Below, in pieces: positions 21,384 through 32,700 of a stretch of DNA of 64,000 nucleotides. Position numbers and translations under genes: made by a program. The stretch's first letter is position 1. Every line of letters begins with the position of its first letter. The notes under the pieces were generated by a model. The model saw only the letters and a program-made list of their open reading frames with translations. It was not told the origin of the DNA and did not search any database. The DNA is from Tupaia tana (Eukaryota; Chordata; Mammalia; Scandentia; Tupaiidae). The stretch lies in assembly GCA_026018925.1 (NCBI GenBank), contig JAKSZU010000018.1, positions 26,598,452-26,662,451 of the forward strand, read 5' to 3'.

Positions 21384-21900
21384 AGAGGTTCAACCTTTAG
21401 TCAATCATCTGCAAGACACACCATTGTTTTTCCAGCCTAGAGTAGGAACAGCCATGACTATGCTCTGCCATGGAACAGAGGGGGCAAGAGTGTCCATTTT
21501 GATGTTCTGCATGTCCATATTCCTATCAGTACAAAGGGTGACAAAGTAATGAGAGGGGGAAAAAAAAAGGGGAGAAAATCAGGTGGACCAAGGATTTCAG
21601 AGGGCAGAAAAACAAGTAGACAAGAATTCATCTCAGGGAGGTGATACTGTGTGAGAACCAAAATTCCAAGTCCTGGCACATGTTCCATGGTCCTCTTGAA
21701 TGTCACATACAAAATTACCAAGAGAAATAAAATCATTAAGAATTCCAACACAGTGACTACATATCAATGAAACCCAAATATACTGTGCTTTTAAGTGTAG
21801 GGCCCTGACTGTGCAGTTATATGGTCAAATGTCCATCCACACAGCCGGCTCCAGTGAGGGACAGAGAATAATTATGTACAGTGGTAAGAAAGGCTTCTGT
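21384..21900. other. Unassigned sequence
   Basis: No recognised repeat or gene. Short frames here have no family resemblance. Confidence 0.35.
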
Positions 21901-22160
21901 GGGGCCAGCCAGGTGGTCTGGTGGTTAAGATAGCTGGATCCCACATAGTTGACCACATGGTTTGAGTCACAGACCTGCCAACCTAAAAAAGCACTCTAGG
22001 AGTGTGGGTGTGCCTGCCCCAATTCCTGAGAGGAATATGCCAGAGAAGAGATTGCAGTACAGTCATCCCTGCAGTACAGTCATCCTTTTTGGAGGCTGGT
22101 TTCTCTCTCTCTCTTTCTCTCTCACTCTCTGACAAGTGCATATGCCCTATAGTATTGTAA
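21901..22160 (+). mobile_element. Old Family A tRNA-SINE with internal 16-bp duplication
   Basis: GGGGCCAGCCAGGTGGTCTG head, B box GGTTTGAGTCAC, end ATATGCCCTATAG. The segment CTGCAGTACAGTCATCC occurs twice in tandem around 22052-22085, a local duplication just before the palindrome position. Confidence 0.85.
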
Positions 22161-22228
22161 ATTAATATATATATATATATATACACATATATATATATAT
22201 ATGTGTATATATATATATATATATATTT
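22161..22228. repeat. (TA)n microsatellite at SINE tail
   Basis: TA repeats broken twice by short CA/TG blocks start directly after the SINE end, as when a SINE A-tail seeds a microsatellite. Confidence 0.92.
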
Positions 22229-23640
22229 CTCTGAGGAGGTGAAACCTGGCAGATACAAAGATTCTAAGCATGAAGGAGGAGGGAATAATTATATCATTAT
22301 AATATCTTCTTTAATATTTACAGAGGTTAATTAACCTTTGTGTGACAAAAGCCAAATTCATCTTATTTCAAAGACTTTGCTTTTAACTACTGTTTTAATA
22401 TGTTCCCACTTAGGAATATTGTGTTTGCCCTGTTATGCATTTTCCACAAATAAGACAAGGATTGTTTACTGATAAAGAGCTATGCAAAAAAGTAGAAAAT
22501 CTGTCAGAAGCTGCAATTGTAGTCTTAGTTCATTGAAAACAAATGAAAAACAACACTGCCAATGAAAATATAAGCAACCATAAAACCAAAGGACCACATT
22601 GCTTTTTGGCATGAACTTTGTCTTTGACTTTCAGTCACTAACACAGTAATAGTCTATACCATTTGTCATAACTTAAAAGAAGATGCTTCTTGTTCAGATT
22701 TTTCATTTTTGTTATAGTTTATGTCTTCCCATTTTTCTTTTCATCCTAACACCTGAAGGTTGAGCAACTAAGAATGGAGTTGTCCAAGCCTGTCATGTCA
22801 TTTTATGTCTCTGAGTCATTGTGCATCATGTTCCTTCCTCCATCACCCTGCATTACCACAGTGGCCTTGGCTTGTTCACACCAATCCTTTCCAGTTTATA
22901 CTAATCATTTCTCTCTGGGTGTAGACTGCATAATCTTCATGTTTATAGAGTTAACATTGTGTTTAGTCCATAGTAGGTACTCATTTAATGCATATTGATT
23001 TGGACTCTTCCATGGAATATTGTTCAACATCATCATCTCTCTCTCCCAAACAGATCATTTTTTTAAATCATTTTCCATAACAGTGCATCCAACAGACCAC
23101 TTTCTTGACAGTGAAACTGCAAAATAAATAAGTCTCTGATTGTATAACCCTTTATGTTGGCATTTTCATGCAACCAATGTTCCCAATTAATGTTCGAGCA
23201 AAACAATTTGAACAGTCATGTCAGTGGTCAGTTTTGTTCAGTAAAGGAATAGCATTTGACTCCAGAGAGAGAGAATCAGACAGACAGAAGACAATAAAAT
23301 GAAACAGTTTTCTTTTTTTTCTATCTAGTTGTGAGTATGAAATATACATTAAAGGTAGTTCTTGAGGTCTGTTTGTGTTCTTGTCTAGCTATTATGCCCA
23401 TTAGGCACCCAAGAAAACAAATAAGATGTACAAATATTCTGCAGAAGAAAGGACAAGCCCATGAATCTAGCAAACATAAATTATTTAAAAATACGTATTC
23501 AATTTTATGTAAAGTACATATATTATGATTAGCATATTTGTGAACATAATATAAAAATATATAAAAGTATGTGTAGTTTCATTGTTACTGGAACCAGTCT
23601 AATTATTCTGTTTACAAAAGTTCATTTCTTTCTCATAGCA
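22229..23640. other. Unassigned sequence
   Basis: About 1.4 kb without recognised repeats or coding signal. A short GA patch sits at 23262-23290. Confidence 0.4.
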
Positions 23641-24150
23641 ATCTTCTTTTTGTTTGTTTTTAAATTACTTCATTATATTATGACTGACATGCAAAAACCT
23701 CTACATATTTAGTATACAACTTGATGAGTTTGGAGATATTATATACCTATGAAACCATCACCATAATTGGTGCCTTAAATATATCTACTACCTACCAAAG
23801 TTTCCTCTTGCCCCTTTTAATATTATTGTTGTTATTTATTATAATTTTGTATGTGTATGGTAAGTGCACTTAACCTAAGATCTACCATTTCTGCAAAATT
23901 TTAAGTATACAATATTGTCAATACTATATTGTCAACTCTAGTGTACAGTGCTATACAGTCAGATGATAAGGACATTCAATGTCACATAACTGAAACTTTG
24001 TACCCTTTGACTAATACCTCTGATTTCCCCTCTGCCTAGCCTTTGGTAACCACCACTCTTCTCACTTCTTGGAGTTTGACTACTTTAGATTCCTCCTGCT
24101 AGTGGTATCATGTAGCACTTGTGCTATAGCTGGCTTATTTCACCTATCTT

Positions 24151-24344
24151 TTTTTCTTTAAGAATTAATTTTTATTTAATTTTATTCATTGTCTTTGTTT
24201 ATTTATTCATTTATTTTTTATGTTGACCAGAGAGAGACAGAGAGAAGGAAAGTGAGAAAGTAAGTAGCCAAGTCTAGGACTCGAACTACAGTCAGCCATG
24301 TGTGAGTTCAGCCACCTGAATTACCACTCCACCTACTGGCCCCA
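24151..24344 (-). mobile_element. Family C SINE with 14-bp TSD, inside L1
   Basis: TGTTGACCAGAGAGAGACAG, AGGAAAGTGAGAAAG, antisense B box GGACTCGAACTAC, end CACCTACTGGCCCC. TSD ATTTCACCTATCTT (24137-24150) and ATTTCACCCATCTT (24346-24359), one mismatch. Confidence 0.92.
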
Positions 24345-24691
24345 TATTTCACCCATCTTAATTTTCTGCAAGTTAATCCATGCTGTAACAAATGGCAGGA
24401 TTTCCTTATTTCCACATTTCCTTAATCTTTTCATCTACTGATAGATATTTAGTTTGTTTCCATATCTTGGCTATTGCAAAAAAACTCTGCAGTAAACATA
24501 GAAGTGCAAATTTCTCTGCAATATCTAATTTCAATTCCTTTGGATACAAACTAAGAAGGATGTTTGAATGGCTGTTCTTGTCTTAATTTTTTTATGGATA
24601 TCCATACTGTTTCCAGAGTGACAGAACCAATTTACATTCCCACCAATGCTATGCAATAGTTCTCTATTTTTTCTACATTCTTGTCAACACT

Positions 24692-24972
24692 TAATTTTTT
24701 TTTTTTTTTTTTTTTTTTTTTTGGAGAAGTTTTTGCATTAGGATGTGTGTGCTCGCCAGAAAGACAGAGAGAAGCAGAGAAACAGAAAGCAAGAAATCAC
24801 CCCCCAGGGGGATGGTGACTCCGCAATCCTTTCTCCTCCATTCTCCTCTGGGGATCTTGGGCACACACGCACACCCACCCAATGTGAATTTAAGTCACCA
24901 GGACCGGGACTTGAACCACAGTTGACTACATGGGAGTTCAGTGACATAGCCATTACGCTAACTGCTGGTCCC
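24692..24972 (-). mobile_element. Family A tRNA-SINE, inside L1
   Basis: Twenty-eight-base T tail, GGAGAAGTTTTTGCATTAGG, palindrome CCCCCCAGGGGGA, antisense B box GGGACTTGAACCACAG, end CTGCTGGTCCC. Confidence 0.94.
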
Positions 24973-25249
24973 AATAGCCACCCCTACAAAGATGTGATTA
25001 TATTTCAGTTTTTATTTGCAATTCCCTGATGAATAATGCTGATATTATATACCTGCTGGTCATTTGTATATCTTCTTTGAAGCAAGGTCTATTTTGTTCC
25101 TGTGCAAGTTTTTAATCAGATTTTTTGTTTCATTTTGTTCTTGAAAGATTGAGTTGTAGGAGTTTCTCATACATTTAGGAAATTAATCCTTTATTAAGTA
25201 TATCATTTGCAAATATTTTCATCTCCTCCATAGGTTTCCTTTCTTTATG

Positions 25250-25491
25250 CCTTTTAATTTTTTTCTGTGAGAGAGACAAAAAGAAGAGGACAGAGACAAT
25301 GACACAGGGAGACAGCACCCCCATAGGGTCTTGATGTCATGATCCACCTTCAGCTTCAGCCAGCCCCGGATAATGACCCCAGGAAAGTCTGGCATACTTA
25401 GGGAGATCTTCAGATACTAAATCAGAGCCTCCCAATGTAGGTCAACCTCACAAGACATCACATTTTACCACTGCACCACTATCTGGTCCCC
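25250..25491 (-). mobile_element. Family B tRNA-SINE with TSD, inside L1
   Basis: Best complete antisense Family B copy: GAGAGAGACAAAAAGAAGAG, GATCCACCTTCAGCTTCAGC, CAGCCCCGGATAATGACCCC, head end CACTGCACCACTATCTGGTC. TSD TGCCTTTTAAT left; the right copy is GCCTTTTCAT. Confidence 0.82.
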
Positions 25492-26637
25492 GCCTTTTCA
25501 TTCCTGGCTGTACAAAAACTTCATCTCTTAGAGTCCTATTTAACCTGTGCTTGCTTCAGTTGACTATGCTTTTGATATTATACTGAAGAAACCATTGTCA
25601 AGATCAATGTCAAAATATTTTCCTGTTTTCTTCTAGGAGTTATAGGGTTTCAGTTCTTATGTTTAAGTATTTAATCCATTTTAGTTTATTTCTGTGTATA
25701 GTTAGCAGGAATCCAGTTGTATTCTTTTGCATATGGATAGTCAGTTTCCTACCACCTATTGAAGAATCTATTATTTTCCTGTTGTGTATTGTTGATACCT
25801 TTGTCAAAGATCAGTTGGCCATAAATGCGTGTGTTTATTATGGGCTCTCTATTCATCTAGTTTTTTTTTTTTTATTTATATACTATTGTAGTATTGTCTT
25901 AATTACTGTAGCTTTGCAATATTTTTTGAAAAAAGTGTAATGCCTTTGGATTTGACTTCTCAGTCAAAATTTGCTTGCCTGTTCTGAGTCTTTGGTGGTT
26001 CTCCATATTTTAGAATTTTATTTCTATGGAAATTTTCTATTTCCATAGAAAAATATTATTGAGATACTAACAGGGATTCATTGAATTTGTACATTACTTA
26101 GTGTAATATGAACATTTTTAACAATGATTAGTTCTTCTAATTTATGAACATGAATGTTTTTCCATTTATTTATGTCTACTTTTCTTTCATCAGTATTTCA
26201 TAGTGTTTAGTGCTCAAGTCTTTCATGTAGTTGTTTATTCCTAAGTGATTATTTTTGAAGCTATTGTAAATGGGAGTGTTTTCTTAATATCACTGTATTA
26301 TAATTTATTATTAATGTATAAAACAAAACTGAGTTTTAAATTTTGTTTTAATATCTTATGAATTATTGAATTCATTTATTAGCTATAACAATTTTTTAGG
26401 TTTCTTTTTTTAGGTTTTCTACATATAATATGCCATTGACAAAGAAAGATCATTGCATTTCTTCTGTTATGATTTGGATGCTATTTATTATTTTTTTATT
26501 GCCTAATTATTTTGCTATGACTCCCATTACCATTTTGAATAGAAGTGGCAACAGTGGACATCCTTGTCTTGTTCCATATCCTAGAAGGAAAATTTTCACT
26601 TTTTCAGCATTGAATATGATGTTGTTTATGGGCTTTT

Positions 26638-26892
26638 TTTTTTGGAGAGGTTTTGCTATAGAACACATGTGTTTGCCAGAAAGACAGAGAGAGACAGAAA
26701 GCAAGAAATCACCCCCCAGGGAGGATGGCCACACCACAATCCCTTCTCCTCTGTTCTCCTCTTGGGATCTCAGGCACACATGCACACACTCCCAACGTGA
26801 GTTTAAGCCACCAGGTCCAGGACTCAAACTGTGGTCAACTACATGAGAGTCCAGCGACATAGCTAGCCATTACACCAACTGCTGGTCCCCTC
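26638..26892 (-). mobile_element. Family A tRNA-SINE with TSD, inside L1 ORF2
   Basis: Antisense full-length copy, TSD TATGGGCTTTT at 26627-26637 and 26893-26903. GACATAGCTAGCC shows a 4-bp slip in the A-box side. Confidence 0.95.
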
Positions 26893-26949
26893 TATGGGCT
26901 TTTTAAATATGGTCTTCATTGTGTTGTGGTAAGTTCCTTCTGTACCTGC

Positions 26950-27390
26950 ATTACTCAGAGGTCTCTAGAAAAACAGCACCAATAGAAAAGGAGTAAAAGA
27001 AAGAAAGAAGGATTTATTATAGATTAGTTCATGAGATTATGAGGTCAAGCTGGTGAATAAGAGATATAATCTGAATCCAAAGGCCTTAGAATGCTGGGAG
27101 AGTGATAGGAAGAGAAAAGAGGAGGCATCCAGTTTGATAGTCTGAGAACCAGTAGCTCTGATGTCTGAGGAATGAAGATGGAGGTGGTAGCTCAAGAAGA
27201 GAGATATGATTTTACCTTTCTCCACCTTTTTGTAGTGTAAGGACTCTCAATGTATTGAATGATGCTCACCAACACTGGTGAGAGAAGATCTTTCTTCAGT
27301 CTACAGAATCAAATGCTAATCTCTTCTGAAAACACCCTCATAGACATACTGAGAAATAGTGTTATTTCTGGTTATCTGGGGGGACAAAAT
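26950..27390 (-). mobile_element. Ancient repeat, 'TCAACTTGACTGGGC' family (antisense)
   Basis: ATTACTCAGAGGTCTCTAGA, AACAGCACCAATAGAAAAGG, AAGGATTTATTATAGATTAG, then TCAAATGCTAATCTCTTCTG and AACACCCTCATAGACATACT. Same family as 1338-1727 in the opposite orientation. Confidence 0.7.
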
Positions 27391-27487
27391 TTATCCCAGT
27401 GCAGTTTGCACATATAAGTCATCATTATAATGCCTAGATACCACAACAGTCTTGTAATCTTGGAAGAGAAATTAAAATTCAAGCTCA

Positions 27488-27742
27488 GGCAGCCAGCAGG
27501 TGGTTTAGTGGTTAAAGCGCTGGACTCCCCCATGGCTGACAATGGTTGGAGTGCCGGACCCAGTGGCTTGAAACTTACACTGGGAGCAGGGCATGCATGC
27601 CCAAAATCCTGAGAGGAGAGTGGAGGACAAGGAATTGTGGCATAGCCATTCCCCAAGTGGTGATGGTTCACTTTCTGTCTCTCTGTCAAGCACACACGTC
27701 ATAGCAAAAAACTCCTTAAAAAAATAAAATAAAATAAAAATG
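27488..27742 (+). mobile_element. Family A tRNA-SINE
   Basis: GCAGCCAGCAGGTGGTTTAG head, B box GGTTGGAGTGCC, middle GAGAGGAGAGTGGAGGACAA, end CACGTCATAGCAAAAAACTC and an AAAAT tail. Confidence 0.9.
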
Positions 27743-27879
27743 CTTAGAAAGAGGTTAAATAATTTAAATTTTGATGTTTAAAAATTTTCATGTTATTGGT
27801 CTACCAAACACAATGATAATATGAAAAACAGTCATAAAGCACAAGAGCAATTAGAGCTGTAACTTGAAAAGCTTCCAAT

Positions 27880-28050
27880 GCTTATTAAATTCTTATCATA
27901 TACTCATTCTTAATGCTATAGATATATCATTTAACTCTCAGCCCTAACCTATAAACTTGTTATCCCTATTTGACAGAAGTTCAGAGAACATAGATACGGT
28001 ACCCAAGGCTTACACTGCCTTTATATCAGGGAACTGCATTTTTAAACCAA
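27880..28050 (+). mobile_element. MIR SINE
   Basis: TTAAATTCTTATCATATACT, ATATATCATTTAACTCTCAG, GTTATCCCTATTTGACAGAA, GTTCAGAGAACATAG follow the MIR order (CTATGTGCCAG, CATTTAATCCTCA, TATCCCCATTTTACAGA, GAGGCTCAGAGA). Confidence 0.72.
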
Positions 28051-28326
28051 GCAGTCTCACAGAAGAGCTCTAGTCCCAAATATCTTTATTTCAGAACCAT
28101 GTGTGTGGGTTACAGTAGGTTTGTAATATCTGTAGACCTACATGTGCTCAGATAAATATCAATGAAAAAATAACTTGAAACATTTGATAGGCAATGTGGT
28201 AAATAAATATTATTATCATAACAAAGTATCAGGAGAGAACATCAGTTCTACTGTTTCAAGACATCTCTCTAACAATCTTCTGGATACTCCAGTGACATAG
28301 CTATTTGTGAAAGTGATAGTTTCAAA

Positions 28327-28592
28327 GACAGCAGGCAATGTGGTGATTAAAGCAGATGGATTCCCATATGGCCGACTGCAGGTTCAATTCCTGCCCCTAG
28401 TTGCTTGAAAATCACATGGAGAGCATGTGCATGCATACCCAAAATTCTGAGAGGGAAATGGAGAAGAACGGAATGGCAGTATGACCCTCACCCTGGGAAA
28501 GTGATTTCTCACTTTCCCTCTCTATGTCTGTCTCTTCTCTGGCAAGCACATGTACACTATGGCCAAAAAAAAGAAAAAAAGAAAGAAAGAAA
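28327..28592 (+). mobile_element. Old Family A SINE, left unit of a dimer-like pair
   Basis: GACAGCAGGCAATGTGGTGA head, B box GGTTCAATTCC, end CACTATGGCC and a GAAA-rich tail. The left flank TGAAAGTGATAGTTTCAAA (28308-28326) recurs with one mismatch only after the second unit (28861-28879). Confidence 0.85.
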
Positions 28593-28860
28593 GTGTTATT
28601 TCAGGCTATCTGGTAGTGTTGTGGTGGTAAGAGGTGACTGGATCCCACATGGCTGACTGTGTGGTTTGAGTTCCACACCTGTAGATCTGAAAAACATTCC
28701 AGATATATGCATATGAATGCCCAAAATCCTGAGAGGAGAATTGGAGGAGAAAATATTGTGAAATGGCCCTCCCTCCTGGTTGGCACTTTCTGATTTTTCT
28801 TCTCTGTCTCTCTCCAATGACTGAACATGTACTGCAGCAAATCTTTTTTTTTTTTTTTAA
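28593..28860 (+). mobile_element. Old Family A SINE, right unit of a dimer-like pair
   Basis: GGCTATCTGGTAGTGTTGTG head, B box GGTTTGAGTTCC, middle GAGAGGAGAATTGGAGGAGA, end TGTACTGCAGC, T-rich then AA. It has no TSD of its own that I can see; it shares the outer TSD with the left unit. Confidence 0.82.
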
Positions 28861-28879
28861 TGAAAATGATAGTTTCAAA

Positions 28880-29019
28880 ATATCTATAGCAAAAATTATG
28901 ATAAGGTTACATGAATACTCCCCATATTTTAAAACAAGACCTTGTCTCTTGGCATGATGTCAGTGCTTATATGGATGTGGTTGAGGGGATATAAGGAGGG
29001 AGTAGAATCTTGGGTGTTA
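28880..29019. other. Unassigned sequence
   Basis: Short unassigned gap between a SINE pair and a MIR. Confidence 0.3.
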
Positions 29020-29210
29020 TAGCTAACCCAGCTATGCTGGATTCTCTGTACCAGGCACTTTATATTCATTATAGTCTTATGTCACAGAAAATATGTCTGT
29101 GAGTTAGGAATTAGTACTCTCATTTTAAATGTGAGAAGTCCAATTTTTTTTAAAGTTAATTAACTTCCCCAAAATCAGCTGGCTATTGAGTACTAGAGAT
29201 AAAAAATAAA
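29020..29210 (+). mobile_element. MIR SINE
   Basis: GTACCAGGCACTTTATATTC, GTCTGTGAGTTAGGAATTAG, TACTCTCATTTTAAATG, AACTTCCCCAAAATCAGCTG, and a GCTATTGAGT stretch follow the MIR order. Confidence 0.75.
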
Positions 29211-29575
29211 AGAAGGAATATACAACTCTAATATTTCTGCTTATACCTACTAAGTTATATTATTGTCTTTCTTCCTAAACATCTGCTGTATGGAGTCATG
29301 TTGGTCTTGTGAACCCTATGAACACTATGGGTCTAAAACACAAAGTAGTTGGGCAGGTTGAGAGGATAGCTTATTATATCCATATCCTTTTCCCAGGATG
29401 ATCTTTATTGTGCCTTAGGTATAAGAGAATCACAAGAGAGTTCTCTGGTGTTGATTTTTGCCATTACAATCAAAACTATACCATTTGGGATTATTGACAA
29501 CATTCTATTTTTATTTCTGTACCTGTGTTTGTTAAGATGTGACTATAATGTTGATGCTAAGGTAAATGATGTCTC

Positions 29576-29579
<4 letters not shown>

Positions 29580-29630
<51 letters not shown>
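29580..29630 (+). repeat. About 50-bp poly-A tract
   Basis: Uninterrupted A run with no recognisable SINE body upstream. It may be the tail of an unrecognised retroposed sequence, or a length-uncertain homopolymer. Confidence 0.9.
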
Positions 29631-29631
<1 letters not shown>

Positions 29632-29904
29632 AAGCATGGTATTTGATTCACTAAATTGGACCTGATCTTTTCAATGAACATATATAACATATATTGTCCT
29701 CTTGCTAATTATCATTCATGTCCTGATGGCAAGTCTCTGGGTGGGCATGGGGGAAAGAGGTCAAATGGTAGTTGAGTAATAAAATTTAGGGAGAATGTTA
29801 TGGATTTATTTTGACTATTGCAGCATTTAACAAATATGACCTATTTTGGAGAGATTTGAGATTCATATGCAAAAGGAAATTTCTCACATTACCTTGTATA
29901 GTAG

Positions 29905-30297
29905 GGGTTCCCAACACCTGGGCCATAGAGCAGTGACTGTCCGTGACCTATTGGGGGCCAGGCTGCTGACCTGTGCCAGTCCATCAGGCTGCACAGCCAG
30001 GAGTGAAGAACAGGTGATCTAGTAAGACTTTGTGTTTACAGCCACTCCCCATCACTCTCATTGCCACCAGTGCTCTACCATCTGTCAGATCAGTGGTGAT
30101 ACAGGATTCTCATGAAAGTGTGAACCCTATTGTTGTGTGATTGTTTCATTGTATAAGTCAATGCAGTAGTAGTGGAAATGGGATGCACAGTGGATGTGGT
30201 GCACTTGGGTCATCCAGAAACCAAACCTCACTCATCCCTGTCCATGGAGAGACATCCCCAAGGCTGGTGCCAGGAAAGCTGGGGACCAATACTCTAT
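29905..30297. mobile_element. Near-complete Cheshire-like hAT DNA transposon (non-autonomous)
   Basis: Left end TAGGGGTTCCCAAC and right end GCTGGGGACCAATA form hAT-type terminal inverted repeats. Internal CAGATCAGTGGTGATACAGG, ATTCTCATGAAAG, GTGAACCCTATTGTTGTG match from memory the Cheshire/Charlie group. Flanking TTGTATAG and CTCTATAG (6 of 8 matches) fit the 8-bp hAT TSD. No transposase frame. Confidence 0.85.
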
Positions 30298-30683
30298 AGA
30301 ATAATCTTACTTGGTCCCATGTTTGAAATAGACACTAGGTATAATTACTAGGTATTTGTTTTCTTTCCTGCTTCATCAGTGGTTTAGAAAATAACTATTC
30401 TTTCTTTCTCTGTGTATACAACAAGAGACACTATTGAAATATAATTTTTACAAAAACTTCACTGTTTTCTCACATAATTTGTTCATCTGTCACAAATAGT
30501 GATACACTGAAATGGATAAAGGAAGGACTCTTAATTGTATAATGTGGTTTATTTCTTTAGCCAAATGGCTCAAGATTTTGGTCCAATATTCTTGTTTGAT
30601 TTCCATTTTTGTTATTTTGGTGATCTGATTGTTTTTCTGGTTTGCCTATCCTTATACTTCTCATTGGTCATATTCTTCAACAT
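30298..30683. other. Unassigned sequence
   Basis: No recognised repeat or gene. Confidence 0.35.
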
Positions 30684-30698
30684 TAAAACTATAATAGC

Positions 30699-30932
30699 TG
30701 GGGCCAGCAGGTGGCATGGCAGTTAAGGTGATGGTCAACTGTGGTTTGAGTCCTAGGGCGGTGGCTAGGAACTCACACGAGGTTCATGTGTATGTGTGCC
30801 CAAAATCCCAAGTGGAGAAAGAAGGAAAAGGGATTGCAACATGGCTTATCCCCACTGGAGGTTTGGGGGATTGGTGATTTCTCTGTCTCTTTCTGGCAAG
30901 AACATAGCAAAATCATGAAAATAACAAAACAA
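30699..30932 (+). mobile_element. Family A tRNA-SINE with 15-bp TSD
   Basis: GGGGCCAGCAGGTGGCATGG head. The anticodon-like stretch before GGTCAACTG is deleted, and B box is GGTTTGAGTCC. TSD AAAACTATAATAGCT (30684-30698) and AAAACTAGAATAGCT (30933-30947). The end ..AACATAGC lacks the usual CCCTATAGC. Confidence 0.92.
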
Positions 30933-31199
30933 AAAACTAGAATAGCTTCCACTACTATACTTTCAAATTAGCTTTAGAGTTCGAAATGAGAAAATGAAAC
31001 TTGTCTTCCTTTAACTTATGAAGAAAGACAAAAGTATAGTTACTATGTGCCAATATCCAGCAATGCAATGTTGTTTATATGTCTCTTATATATAATTGCT
31101 AGACTGGTGAAAGGAACCCATTCAAACAAGCTCACTTTTCTCTCTACTTCCTCTTGCTCATCTTAGTGAAAGAGTGTACAGCCATTATGAGTGCAAGGT

Positions 31200-31425
31200 T
31201 CTTCAGACAGTATTGCCCAATAGAAAGTTTGGCTCCATTACATAGAATTTGCATAAACTTAGGATCTTGATTAATTTCTCTGGGCATAAGCTTCCCTATC
31301 TACAAAGATGAGATACAAATTGTAAGTTCCTCATCAGGGTATTATTTTGATAAAATGAAAAGGCTTTACAAACATGGCAACTGTCCTGTATATATCCATT
31401 ATCACTACTGATTAGATTTTAGCAA
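31200..31425 (-). mobile_element. MIR SINE
   Basis: Antisense MIR: TTAATTTCTCTGGGCATAAG, CTTCCCTATCTACAAAGATG, AGATACAAATTGTAAGTTCC, TCATCAGGGTATTATTTTGA, ATAAAATGAAAAGGCTTTAC. The order fits MIR. Confidence 0.7.
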
Positions 31426-32454
31426 GCTAGCTGGGTCATGTCAGCTTTCATTATGCATCCTATGGGCCTCCCTTGCTTCTTCTAATTTGTCATTGGTCAT
31501 TCTTGTTGCCTAATTGCATGCCCGTATTTAGCACAGCATTTTTGATACTGTATCTATCAATTTTGTTATAGAACCATAAACATCGTGCAGAAACCTAAGT
31601 CTTTATGACAGATCCTTTCACGCTTGTTAGTATTTCTTCATTTTGTAAGTCAGCTCATGTGCTCTTGTGGTCAAGGAACTTGCTGCATGTATTAGATACC
31701 TCCTTGAATGGCTTGAATAGTAAATACAGGAATTAGTCTTGAGGTAACAGACATCATGCCCATGTGGACTACACTCCTCCCACAAATGGTCTGTCTTCAC
31801 ATGATATAGATTCAGAATAGTTTAGTCCCACAAGCAAAAATTACTCTCTTGGTACAGAAGGCTGCAAAGGAAAAGATTAAGTTGTGAAACATATTTACCT
31901 GGGAGATTTGAGCACGTGCTTTTGTTTCTGATTTTCTCATTTTGCAATCTGCATTGTTTGTGCTGACAATTCCTTCTGAGAGGGGCTTTCAGCAACTTCC
32001 AGCTGGAAGAAAGAGGAGAAAACAAACAGCTTGCAAGCAAATACACGAAGAAATCTGGGCTTCTAAAAGAACATGTGCATGCTTGTGACTATTTAAGTCT
32101 TAATATCTCAACGTGGAAACCTGTCTTTTATAAGTAAAGAAATGGGTTTTTTATTCAGAAAAATATCTAGCCTTTGGTTATAGGAATCTATTTCTCTATT
32201 TTCTATTATAAAATCTCAGGAATGGAGCAGACCTGATAAGGATGCAAAGCCTAAAATCTTTTTAGATACTTGCGTGCTTTCTATAGACTTGAGAGATGCA
32301 AGGACCTTGAGAAAATAGACCTTGGCAGTGGGCTAGAAACAATACAAGTAAAGGAACAAACTAGGGCAGGATAATGGTCTGGGTGCCATCAGATACCTAG
32401 TAACATGTGGCTTCTGTCTAGGAGGATGAGAGGAAATCCAGAGGGATAAAAATA
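31426..32454. other. Unassigned sequence
   Basis: About 1 kb with no recognised repeat. No splice-flanked open frame with family resemblance. Short minus-strand frame 31822-32046 looks like chance. Confidence 0.4.
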
Positions 32455-32700
32455 GTGAACTAGCCTTACTGAGTACCTATTTTGTGGAAAGTGCTGCAGT
32501 AAGTTGTATAGCTACTGTATCCTCTTTGATTTTCACAGCTATGCTGGGACGCAAGTACTAACATTATTGTTATATTTTATACACAGGCACATTGAAGCTT
32601 AGAAAAATTAGCCTGTCCAAGGTCAAACTCTCAGTGCAGAGAAGAAATTAAAAGCCAGGCAATTTATCTCTAGGTCTTTATTCATCATTATATTACTACC
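32455..32700 (+). mobile_element. MIR SINE
   Basis: ACTGAGTACCTATTTTGTGG, AAAGTGCTGCAGTAAGTTGT, TTTTCACAGCTATGCTGGGA, TTATATTTTATACACAGGCA, AAGCTTAGAAAAATTAGCCT, GTCCAAGGTCAAACTCTCAG: nearly full-length sense MIR. Confidence 0.82.

Larger units (their letters stand above)
23641..26945 (-). mobile_element. Older antisense L1 (3' UTR through ORF2), four SINEs inside
   Basis: Plus-strand landmarks in the expected antisense order: ACCACCACTCTTCTCACTTC and GGTATCATGTAGCACTTGTG (3' UTR); TTTACATTCCCACCAATGCT, ATTCCCTGATGAATAATGCT; GAGTTGTAGGAGTTTCTCAT; TTGCATATGGATAGTCAGTT, CCTTTGTCAAAGATCAGTTG; GGACATCCTTGTCTTGTTCC (ORF2). This is an old mammalian L1M-type element. ORF2 is fully degraded. The L1 resumes on both sides of SINEs at 24151, 24692, 25250 and 26638. 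Confidence 0.9.

Noticed and set aside
26430-26846. 138-codon plus-strand frame
   Set aside because: It joins antisense L1 ORF2 to an antisense SINE across the insertion point; no coding meaning.
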